6,715 nucleotides of DNA from contig JAYWIG010000321.1 of assembly GCA_043789035.1 (NCBI GenBank), forward strand, positions 1 to 6,715, read 5' to 3'. This DNA comes from JAYWIG01 sp043789035. GTDB lineage: Bacteria > Pseudomonadota > Gammaproteobacteria > Burkholderiales > Burkholderiaceae_E. Positions 1 through 5,765 of the stretch are shown piece by piece (position 1 is the stretch's first letter; each line of letters starts with the position of its first letter). The position numbers and the translations under genes were made by a program. The notes beneath the pieces were generated by a model. That model was given only the letters and a program-made list of their open reading frames with translations, did not search any database and was not told where the DNA came from.

Positions 1-2
1 CA

Positions 3-209
3 AAAAGCTACACTCAACACCGATGGTCACGATTAAAAGTTGCCAGAGTTCACGGAAGAAAGTTTGCGACAATGGCAGAGTGCAAATCTGAAGTGATGGA
101 TTGGCTTCATTTCTATAATTCAACTCGGTTACACTCAACGTTGGGCAAGATGAGCCCAATGAAGTTTGAAGGGCAATGGCACGCAGCAAAGCAACAGCCC
201 GCTGCATAA
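3..209 (+). CDS. IS3-family transposase (orfB), C-terminal fragment
   Basis: This is the C-terminal end of the DDE integrase-type transposase that cuts and joins the ends of an IS3-family element. The frame is open from base 3 to the TAA at 207-209. Residues corresponding to bases 30-209 read as a typical IS3 tail: SRLKVARVHG, then a DWLHFYNSTRLHSTLG motif (YN..R.HSTLG signature), an SP.KFE motif and an Ala/Gln-rich end. Upstream of the W at 24-26 the match is poor. The family pattern is DNA..ESFW or DNA..ESLF, but here the residue three before the W is Gln, so the third catalytic acidic residue (Glu) is not seen. This looks like a small deletion of around 11 bases with a frame change, probably leaving an inactive transposase. 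That reading is inference, because the rest of the gene lies before the window. Confidence 0.8.
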   Translation, partial: KSYTQHRWSRLKVARVHGRKFATMAECKSEVMDWLHFYNSTRLHSTLGKMSPMKFEGQWHAAKQQPAA

Positions 210-229
210 ACCGCTCAGTTAAGAGATGC

Positions 230-249
230 GGAATTCAGGGGTAAGGTCA
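230..249 (+). repeat. Probable right terminal inverted repeat (IRR) of the IS3-family element
   Basis: The 20 bases from GGAATTCAGG to AAGGTCA end in CA, lie 20 bases beyond the transposase stop, and directly precede host-like coding sequence. Their reverse complement begins TGACC, which suits an IS3-type left-end sequence. The matching left repeat is outside the window, so the call rests on position and on the change from mobile to host sequence at 249/250. Confidence 0.55.
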
Positions 250-565
250 TTTCGCAGTCAGCTGTTAGAAAGCATTGTTTACAACGAGCTTCGTGTACGT
301 GGTTATCAAGTCAGCATCGTTAGGGTCGGTGCGATGGAAGTCGATTTTATGGCAGAGCGTTCAAGTGCCCAAGAGATCGAAAAAATTTATATCCAAGTCA
401 CCCTTATTTGCAAGCGAAGAAACAGTGCAGCGAGAATTTACGCCGCTCCTTTCGATAAAAGACGCTTACCCTAAATTAGTGTTATCCATGGACACTGCAT
501 GGGGTGGTGATTACAAGGGAGTCGAGCGCGCGTATTTAGTTGATTGGCTTTTAAACAAAGACTAA
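250..565 (+). pseudogene. 3' remnant of an AAA-type ATPase with DUF4143 domain, cut by the IS and frameshifted
   Basis: Only the C-terminal part of an ATP-binding protein with a DUF4143 domain remains; these proteins pair an N-terminal AAA ATPase with a DUF4143 tail and are mostly of unknown function. Bases 250-402 in one frame give F.SQLLESIVYNELR.RGYQV, then a VDFMAE motif (the E-x-DF-x-A/V-E signature) and IYIQVT. Bases 404-562 in the next frame continue the same domain (LFASEETVQREFTPLLSIKD, then a Trp-Gly-Gly-Asp turn and YLVDWLLNKD) to the TAA at 563-565. The join needs one frame change at about 403, where a Tyr codon of the usual Tyr-Leu pair seems to have lost two bases. The gene is therefore broken twice: its N-terminal ATPase is absent on the 5' side of the IS end, and the tail is frameshifted. 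A sequencing error at 403 cannot be excluded. Confidence 0.75.
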
Positions 566-828
566 CTGTTCCTTTTTCATTTGCATCGCCAACACGAGAT
601 CGTTCTCGCGCGAAACCAATTCAAGTTCGGCTAACTAAGTTAGCCGCTATAGCAGATTGTCAAGCAGCCAAATCCGGGTGTCAAAACTGTTCAATACTTT
701 GTCTTGCACGGCTTGGGGGGGTGACCTAGCCTTCATAGGTGAGTCGCAGAATCCTTACTCCGTCAAGGTCAGGACCTCATTTTTGTATGCACCTCCATGC
801 AAATGCTTGAATCACAAATGCCATGCCA
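566..828. other. Gene-free stretch between the ATPase remnant and the katG promoter region
   Basis: No convincing gene was found here. A 61-residue frame at 544-729 has no family resemblance and starts inside the ATPase remnant. The stretch holds a 5-bp hairpin (CGAGA/TCTCG, 595-608), the stronger hairpin at 628-646, a run of seven G at 715-721, and a weak 4-bp hairpin at 766-777 (AGGT/ACCT) followed by five T at 780-784. It becomes AT-rich towards 829, where the katG control region seems to begin. Confidence 0.6.
628..646. repeat. Perfect 8-bp inverted repeat with 3-base loop
   Basis: CGGCTAAC (628-635) and GTTAGCCG (639-646) are exact reverse complements separated by TAA. The site lies 62 bases after the stop of the ATPase remnant, so it could have served as that gene's transcription end. 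There is no T-run after it on either strand, so it does not fit a standard rho-independent terminator. An operator or RNA-stabilising hairpin is equally possible. Confidence 0.6.
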
Positions 829-871
829 ATTAATAAAAACTATTGGTAAGTTATTTTTAATTTACTTTAGT
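829..871 (+). promoter_or_regulatory. Candidate OxyR site and weak sigma70 promoter of katG
   Basis: OxyR binds two ATAGnTnnnAnCTAT boxes separated by seven bases. Bases 829-843 match 8 of the 10 fixed positions and end in ACTAT. After seven bases, 851-865 match 6 of 10, giving 14 of 20 with the correct spacing. A weak promoter overlaps: TTGGTA at 843-848 (4 of 6 to the -35 consensus), 17 bases, then TTTAGT at 866-871 (4 of 6 to the -10). Activation of katG by OxyR from a site abutting or overlapping the -35 box is well known in proteobacteria. The region is AT-rich, so a chance match is possible, and the second half-site is poor. Confidence 0.35.
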
Positions 872-900
872 GTTTCTTCTTACGAATTCAAAATAAGTGT

Positions 901-917
901 GTCAAAAGTTTTTTGAC
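901..917. repeat. Perfect 7-bp inverted repeat in the probable katG leader
   Basis: GTCAAAA (901-907) and TTTTGAC (911-917) are exact reverse complements around a GTT loop, 30 bases before the katG ATG. If transcription starts near 878, this would form a hairpin in the 5' leader. As DNA it is a 17-base palindrome of a size suited to a dimeric repressor. No known operator consensus is clearly matched. Confidence 0.5.
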
Positions 918-936
918 TGTTATTTTTCAACCAACC

Positions 937-942
937 GAGGAG
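937..942 (+). promoter_or_regulatory. katG ribosome binding site that decides the start
   Basis: GAGGAG lies five bases before the ATG at 948-950. The reading frame also opens further upstream at a GTG (897), but that start has no purine-rich site and its 17 extra codons (Cys-Gln-Lys-Phe-Phe and so on) are not typical of the family. The ATG at 948 is therefore preferred. Confidence 0.8.
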
Positions 943-947
943 CCGTC

Positions 948-3164
948 ATGGCTGAACAACAGATGCAAAACGAAGCAAAATGTCCCTTTTCAAGCGGTTC
1001 GCGGCAACAGGCCTTCGCGTCTAGCCGTACCAATGCAGATTGGTGGCCCAACCAGCTAAACTTAAAGCGATTGCACCAGCATTCTGAATTGTCTAACCCA
1101 ATGGGCGAAGGCTTTAACTACGCCCAGGCGTTCAAAACGCTCGATTTGGACGATCTAGTCAACGATCTCACCGTCCTGATGACCGATTCACAGGACTGGT
1201 GGCCTGCCGATTATGGTCACTATGGCCCGTTTTTCGTGCGCATGGCTTGGCACGCCGCCGGTACTTACCGTATTGCCGATGGTAGGGGTGGTGCGGGCTC
1301 AGGCGCGCAACGCTTTGCGCCACTCAATAGCTGGCCTGACAACGGAAACTTGGACAAAGCGCGACGTTTGCTCTGGCCCATCAAGCAAAAGTATGGGCGC
1401 AAGTTGTCGTGGGCTGACTTGATGATTCTGGCAGGAAATGTGGCCATGGATTCCATGGGCTTTAAAACTTTTGGTTTTGGCGGTGGCAGGCCAGATATTT
1501 GGGAGCCAGAGGACTATATTTACTGGGGGTCAGAGACCAAATGGATGGGCAGCGACAATCGCTATTCAGGTAACCGGCAATTGGAGCAACCCCTGGGTGC
1601 TACCCACATGGGTTTGATTTACGTCAACCCCGAAGGCCCAGAAGGTGTGCCCGACCCGCTCGGCTCGGCACGCGACATTCGAGAGACATTTGCTCGCATG
1701 GCCATGAACGACTACGAGACCGTGGCACTAACGGCGGGTGGCCACACCTTTGGCAAAGCACACGGCGCGGCAGACCCTGGCAAATATGTTGGCGCTGAGC
1801 CAGAAGGCGCTGGCATCGAAGAGCAAGGCCTGGGCTGGAAAAACAGCTTCGGCAGCGGTAGAGGCGCGCACACCGTCACCAGCGGTATTGAAGGAGCCTG
1901 GACCAACAACCCCATTCAGTGGGACAACGGTTATTTTGAAAACCTGTTTGGCTACGATTGGGAACTGACTAAGAGCCCGGCTGGCGCGCACCAGTGGAAG
2001 CCCAAAGGCACAGTAGCAGACGGCACTGTGCCGGACGCGCACGACCCCACTCAGCGCCAAGCACCCATGATGACTACTGCTGACATCGCGATGCGAATGG
2101 ACCCGGCGTACGAAAAAATTTCACGCCACTTTATGGCCAACCCGGCGGAGTTTGCCGATGCTTACGCACGGGCTTGGTACAAGCTCACGCACCGCGACAT
2201 GGGCCCACGTAGCCGCTACTTAGGCAAACTGGTGCCACCTGAAGTGCTAATCTGGCAAGACCCTATTCCTACTGTTGACCATGAATTGATCAACGAGCGG
2301 GATATTGCCAGCCTTAAGTTAAAAGTGCTCGCATCAGGCTTGTCGATTTCGCAACTGATTACCACGGCCTGGGCGTCTGCCTCAACCTTTCGAAGTAGCG
2401 ACAAACGTGGCGGCGCCAACGGCGCACGCATCCGCTTAGCACCTCAAAAAGACTGGGAAGTAAATCAACCTGCGGCGCTTGCCAACGTGTTGCAAGTTCT
2501 GCAGGGCATTCAGAACGACTTCAATGAAGCGCAAAGTGCAGGCAAAAAAGTGTCTCTAGCTGACCTGATTGTTTTAGGCGGCTCAGCTGCAGTCGAAGCA
2601 GCTGCAAAGAAGGCGGGTATTGATGTAACCGTCCCGTTCGCCCCAGGCCGCATGGATGCGCGGCAAGACCAGACCGATGTGCACTCGTTTGCCATTCTGG
2701 AACCTGTTGCCGACGGCTTTCGTAACTACCTGCGCCCCGGCCAAGAAGTACATGCTGCCGAGCTGCTGGTGGACAAAGCCAACTTGCTTACGTTGACCGC
2801 ACCCGAGATGGCGGTGCTCGTTGGCGGTTTGCGCGTCTTGAACGCCAATGTTGGCCAGTCCCAGCACGGCGTATTCACACACAAGCCTGAAGCTTTAACG
2901 AATGATTTCTTTGTTAACCTACTCGATATGAGCACCGTTTGGGAAAAATCGGGCACAACACCCGGCGTGCTGCAAGGGCGAGACAGAGCAACAGGGCAGC
3001 CCAAATGGACTAGCACTGTCAACGACTTGGTGTTCGGCTCTAACGCCCAGCTTCGCGCCATTGCAGAGGTGTATGCCAGCAGCGATGCGCACGCAGCGTT
3101 TGTTTGCGATTTTGTGTCGGCTTGGGTCAAAGTGATGAACCTAGATCGGTTTGATTTGAAGTGA
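948..3164 (+). CDS. katG: Catalase-peroxidase KatG
   Basis: KatG is a haem b enzyme that breaks down hydrogen peroxide (catalase activity) and oxidises small donors with it (peroxidase activity); it is usually a cytoplasmic homodimer. The product is 738 residues, the normal family length. The N-terminal haem domain (about 30-430) shows the distal pocket R98-W101-H102 in VRMAWHAAGTYR, the crosslink tyrosine Y225 in MGLIYVNPEG, M251 in RMAMND, the proximal haem ligand H266 in GGHTFGKAHG, W318 in GIEGAWTN, D379, and the mobile arginine R416 in THRDMGP. W101-Y225-M251 is the three-residue adduct required for catalase activity. The C-terminal domain (about 440-738) is the duplicated, haem-free copy, with RGGANGARIRLAPQ at 487-500. 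The gene stands alone, with a terminator directly after it and possible OxyR control in front. No truncation or missing catalytic residue was seen. Confidence 0.98.
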   Translation: MAEQQMQNEAKCPFSSGSRQQAFASSRTNADWWPNQLNLKRLHQHSELSNPMGEGFNYAQAFKTLDLDDLVNDLTVLMTDSQDWWPADYGHYGPFFVRMAWHAAGTYRIADGRGGAGSGAQRFAPLNSWPDNGNLDKARRLLWPIKQKYGRKLSWADLMILAGNVAMDSMGFKTFGFGGGRPDIWEPEDYIYWGSETKWMGSDNRYSGNRQLEQPLGATHMGLIYVNPEGPEGVPDPLGSARDIRETFARMAMNDYETVALTAGGHTFGKAHGAADPGKYVGAEPEGAGIEEQGLGWKNSFGSGRGAHTVTSGIEGAWTNNPIQWDNGYFENLFGYDWELTKSPAGAHQWKPKGTVADGTVPDAHDPTQRQAPMMTTADIAMRMDPAYEKISRHFMANPAEFADAYARAWYKLTHRDMGPRSRYLGKLVPPEVLIWQDPIPTVDHELINERDIASLKLKVLASGLSISQLITTAWASASTFRSSDKRGGANGARIRLAPQKDWEVNQPAALANVLQVLQGIQNDFNEAQSAGKKVSLADLIVLGGSAAVEAAAKKAGIDVTVPFAPGRMDARQDQTDVHSFAILEPVADGFRNYLRPGQEVHAAELLVDKANLLTLTAPEMAVLVGGLRVLNANVGQSQHGVFTHKPEALTNDFFVNLLDMSTVWEKSGTTPGVLQGRDRATGQPKWTSTVNDLVFGSNAQLRAIAEVYASSDAHAAFVCDFVSAWVKVMNLDRFDLK

Positions 3165-3181
3165 TCAGCTATTGAGCAAAG

Positions 3182-3212
3182 CCCGCCCCTGTGATGGCGG
3201 AGGCGGGTTTTT
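3182..3212 (+). terminator. Rho-independent terminator of katG
   Basis: CCCGCC (3182-3187) pairs with GGCGGG (3202-3207), followed at once by five T (3208-3212), 17 bases after the katG stop. An alternative pairing of CCGCC (3183-3187) with GGCGG (3196-3200) exists inside the same segment. The 6-bp all-GC stem plus T-run is a standard intrinsic terminator. Confidence 0.85.
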
Positions 3213-3307
3213 ATTCGACGGGCAAGGTGATCACTACACCGCCTGCTATTTGTTGAACAAGCATTTCGTAATTACCCCAAGCGAAGGTAGATCAACGACC
3301 CGGCCAT

Positions 3308-3321
3308 CGCCTACCGAGGCG
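3308..3321. repeat. 5-bp hairpin with ACCG loop, sister of the hairpin at 3404-3417
   Basis: CGCCT-ACCG-AGGCG forms a perfect stem-loop in the space between the two convergent genes. It has the same loop and the same stem as the hairpin at 3404-3417, except that one G-C pair is A-T there, with both sides of the stem changed together. It is not followed by a T-run on either strand. A further dyad, CCGATC/GATCGG (3340-3353), lies between them. The rest of 3213-3396 shows no gene. Confidence 0.5.
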
Positions 3322-3396
3322 CTACCTATCCAGACGCTGCCGATCAAGATCGGTCGCTGCATGGGTAGGCACTTTTGAATTGCGAAAATAGTGCAC

Positions 3397-3417
3397 TAAA
3401 AATCACCTACCGAGGTG
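3397..3417 (-). terminator. Probable terminator of the LysR-type gene, overlapping its stop codon
   Basis: Read on the minus strand, CACCT-CGGT-AGGTG (3417-3404) is followed by ATTTTTAG (3403-3396). The stem is short (5 bp) but perfect and has a five-T tail, which fits a compact intrinsic terminator. The hairpin comprises the last codons of the gene (His-Leu-Gly-Arg) and runs up to its TGA stop, an unusual but known arrangement. With the katG terminator it would insulate the two convergent genes. Confidence 0.6.
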
Positions 3418-4329
3418 TACGGGGGGAGTACTTCCCACGAACTCGTGAGCAACTGATAACGTCGTGAGCAACGACCGGGCGGCGGCAGTTAAATGCGCTT
3501 CATGAACACAACCAATTAAGTGCTGGCGCAGCGCCCAAGGGGCGTCTAAGGCGATGCATTTAACGTTTAATGCTTTACGCTGTGGCGCTATCGAATCTTC
3601 AGGTAATACACCGATTCCAAGGCCTTGCTCGATCAGGCGGCACATACCATCGAAGCTTCCGGTTTGTACACGAATTTTTAAGGTCTGATTACGCTGTGCT
3701 GCGACTTTTGCTAATAGTTGGTTGAGTGCTGTGCTTTCATGTAATCCGATCAGTTCATGAGAAAAGATATCAGCCTCTTGCAGCCGTTTTCTTTTCGATA
3801 ACGGATGACGCATTGGCACCACGACTGCAAGCCGATCGCTGCGAAAGCTTCGTGTCTCTATGCCGATGTGTTCTGAGGTCGACTCGAAAATGCCAATATC
3901 TATTTGCCCTGTTCGCAGCGCCCTCACGGTATCACCGCTACCCATCTCCTTAAGGTGCAGATGAATGCCGGGATGAGCGGTGAGAAATCGCCCAACTTCA
4001 GCCGGTAGCGTTTGGGACATTGCTGAACCGTTGGCAGCAACGCGTACGATACCGCGAACACCTTGTTGAAAATCACCGAGTTCGCTTTGCAGGCGTTCCA
4101 AGCTTGCCAAGGTTGCTCGTGCATGTACAAGCATGCCTTCGCCAGCAGCACTTAAGCGAATGCCCCGGGCATGGCGATGCAATAGCTGTGTTCCGGCTCG
4201 ATATTCGAGAACGCTTATCCGTTTACTGGCTGCTGCCAACGCAAGATGCATTCGACGAGCGGCTTCGCTGATGCTGCCGCAATCGGCAATCGCGACAAAC
4301 AGTTGAAGTGATTTAAGGTCGGGCAGCAT
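3403..4329 (-). CDS. LysR-type transcriptional regulator
   Basis: This is a 308-residue DNA-binding regulator of the LysR family, a normal length. Residues 4-64 form the winged helix-turn-helix, with the typical LQLFVAIADCGSISEAARRM and KRISVLE..AGTQLLHR..RGIRLSAAG pattern. A linker helix follows (about 65-90). Residues 92-295 form the two-lobed ligand-binding domain, including GQIDIGIFES (141-150), VVVPMRHPLS (169-178) and the RLIEQGLGIGVLPE motif (231-244). The ATG at 4329 has an AAGGG about four bases before it. Cysteines are at 17, 230, 258 and 274. There is no pair spaced like OxyR Cys199/Cys208, so this is not OxyR and the inducer is unknown. The gene lies 55 bases downstream of phaZ on the same strand and may be read through from it. 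A weak dyad (AGGCAG/CTGCCT, 4373-4398) at the phaZ stop lacks a T-run. It converges on katG. Confidence 0.93.
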   Translation of the reverse strand: MLPDLKSLQLFVAIADCGSISEAARRMHLALAAASKRISVLEYRAGTQLLHRHARGIRLSAAGEGMLVHARATLASLERLQSELGDFQQGVRGIVRVAANGSAMSQTLPAEVGRFLTAHPGIHLHLKEMGSGDTVRALRTGQIDIGIFESTSEHIGIETRSFRSDRLAVVVPMRHPLSKRKRLQEADIFSHELIGLHESTALNQLLAKVAAQRNQTLKIRVQTGSFDGMCRLIEQGLGIGVLPEDSIAPQRKALNVKCIALDAPWALRQHLIGCVHEAHLTAAARSLLTTLSVAHEFVGSTPPVHLGR

Positions 4330-4384
4330 AGCCCTTATTGTGCGTCAAAGCCCGCGTGTTATGGGAGCATTAAGGCAGGCTGTA

Positions 4385-5605
4385 TTAAGTCACTGCCTGA
4401 ATCATGCCTCTGACAACAGGATAAATCTGTGTGCTCCATCGTTTGCCGCTAAACACGCCATAGTGCCCTACGCCAGCCTGCAGGTGATGCGTCTTCATAT
4501 ACGGTGGAATGCGTGAACATAAATCCTGCGCAGCCAGTGTTTGGCCGATACCGCAGATATCGTCTCGCATACCCTCAACGGTTAATAAAAATGTGCGGCG
4601 GATGGCATCCGGGCGTATACGTTCGCCTTTGTAGGTAAGTTCGCCCTTGGGCAATAAATGAAGTTGAAAAACTTTCTCAACGGTTTCTAAATAAAAGTCC
4701 GCCGATAAATCCATGATGGCAAAGTACTCTTGATAAAAATCCCGGATTTGATTCGCTTTGACGTGATCCCCAGCGACACGCAGATCGAATAAATCTTGGA
4801 AGGATTTTTTGTGCCGGGCCATGTTCATGTTCATGAAAGCGGTTAGCTGCACAAACCCGGGATAAACCTTTCTCCCATATCCCTTGAATTGCATAGGCAC
4901 CGAACTTATCAAGTTCGATTCGAACCATGAGATTGGTTTGGTCATGGACAGTTCGTTAACCTTGGTCGGATTCATTCGCGTGTCAATCGGGCCCGCCATC
5001 AGTATTAAGCTTGCGGGCACAGCAGGGTCGGACTGCATTGCTAAAACGCTCGCTGCGACGATGCAGGCGACCGTCGGCTGGCATACTGCCATTAAATGAG
5101 TCGGTGCTCCCAAGACCCTTAGAAAGTGGATGATCTGGTCAACATATTCATCAAGACCAAAGCGCCCCTCGGTGGGCGCAATGTCTCGGATGTTAAGCCA
5201 GTCCGTTAAGTAAACTTCATGGTCTTGGACGAGGGTTTGAACCGTGCCGCGCAAAAGTGTCGCGAAGTGCTCGGACATTGGGGCAACGAGCAAAACCTGA
5301 GGTAATTCGTTTTGAGTGTCTTTGCGAAAACAAACCAGATTGCAAAACGGCGTACTAGCGGCAACGCTTGTGACCACGTCGACCATGTTGCCTTGATTGT
5401 CCCTTACTGGCTCAATATTGAAGTCGGGCCGCGTATTAGTAAACCCGCGAATGGCAATTTGTTCATAGTAGGCTGCTGTTTTTCGCAAAAATGCCGTATC
5501 GGTTGAATCCCGCCATTGATCCACGGTTTGCATAGCGTTTTGTGCAAACTGTCTTAATGGGTCGCTCGCGTTAGCGAACATTTGATAGCCGAAATACATC
5601 ATCAT
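4385..5605 (-). CDS. phaZ: Intracellular polyhydroxyalkanoate depolymerase (PhaZ)
   Basis: This enzyme hydrolyses stored polyhydroxybutyrate granules inside the cell. It is an alpha/beta hydrolase of the Ralstonia PhaZ1 type, which uses cysteine instead of serine as nucleophile. With the chosen start the protein is 406 residues; the triad is Cys175 in AVCQPTVA, Asp348 in EGMRDD and His381 in GVGHYGVFSG, close to Cys183-Asp355-His388 reported for PhaZ1. The C-terminal half matches the PHB_depo_C region. The reading frame extends 42 codons further upstream to 5731, but that start has no ribosome site and would make the N-terminus unusually long. The ATG run at 5597-5605 (Met-Met-Met-Tyr) follows AGAGG at 5614-5610, so the start is there; which of the three ATGs is used is uncertain. 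Granule synthesis genes are not in the window. No signal peptide is visible, which fits intracellular action. Confidence 0.93.
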   Translation of the reverse strand: MMMYFGYQMFANASDPLRQFAQNAMQTVDQWRDSTDTAFLRKTAAYYEQIAIRGFTNTRPDFNIEPVRDNQGNMVDVVTSVAASTPFCNLVCFRKDTQNELPQVLLVAPMSEHFATLLRGTVQTLVQDHEVYLTDWLNIRDIAPTEGRFGLDEYVDQIIHFLRVLGAPTHLMAVCQPTVACIVAASVLAMQSDPAVPASLILMAGPIDTRMNPTKVNELSMTKPISWFESNLISSVPMQFKGYGRKVYPGFVQLTAFMNMNMARHKKSFQDLFDLRVAGDHVKANQIRDFYQEYFAIMDLSADFYLETVEKVFQLHLLPKGELTYKGERIRPDAIRRTFLLTVEGMRDDICGIGQTLAAQDLCSRIPPYMKTHHLQAGVGHYGVFSGKRWSTQIYPVVRGMIQAVT

Positions 5606-5765
5606 TAGGCCTCTGAATGCGAGTCTTTGTCGTATCGAGACGCAAAAGGCATGCCTACGGCCACGTGGCATATATTTTGCATCGTGTTGATTAAGAAAAT
5701 GCGCCAAAGCGCTGTCGGTAACGGCAGGCATCGTGCGGAATAGATCTGCAACTAGAAGGTGTTAT
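5606..5765. promoter_or_regulatory. Divergent control region between phaZ and the GST gene
   Basis: The two genes are read away from each other from this 160-base spacer. It contains AGGCATGCCT (5647-5656) and GCCACGTGGC (5660-5669), two perfect 10-bp palindromes with centres 13 bases apart. Their neighbouring arms also form ATGCC-N11-GGCAT (5651-5671), a spacing like the T-N11-A dyads bound by LysR-type regulators. The phaZ ribosome site AGAGG is at 5610-5614 (minus strand), and AAGG for the GST gene is at 5756-5759. No good -35/-10 pair was found on either strand. The operator reading is inference. Confidence 0.4.

Larger units (their letters stand above)
1..249 (+). mobile_element. 3' end of an IS3-family insertion sequence
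   Basis: The window begins inside an IS3-type element. The stretch contains the C-terminal part of an orfB-type transposase, then about 40 bases of non-coding DNA ending in a terminal-repeat-like sequence whose last bases are CA at 248-249, as expected for IS3 elements (TG...CA ends). From base 250 the reading frame has clear similarity to the DUF4143 domain of an AAA-type ATPase, so the insertion junction is at or very near 249/250. The left end and the target duplication lie outside the window, so the element cannot be named or its direct repeats confirmed. Confidence 0.8.

Noticed and set aside
544..729. 61-codon plus-strand frame after the ATPase remnant
   Set aside because: It starts inside the remnant, has no recognisable motif and spans a perfect hairpin; it looks like chance.
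766..784. Short hairpin AGGT/ACCT with T-run
   Set aside because: A 4-bp stem is too weak to call a terminator; mentioned only in the description of the gene-free stretch.
1728..2060. 110-codon minus-strand frame inside katG
   Set aside because: Fully antisense to the katG haem domain, with low-complexity composition and no ribosome site of note.
2726..3130. 134-codon minus-strand frame inside katG
   Set aside because: It lies fully opposite a well-conserved katG region, has no family resemblance, and is typical of shadow frames in a gene with high third-position GC.
3172..3378. 68-codon plus-strand frame after katG
   Set aside because: It contains the katG terminator and two hairpins and resembles no protein.
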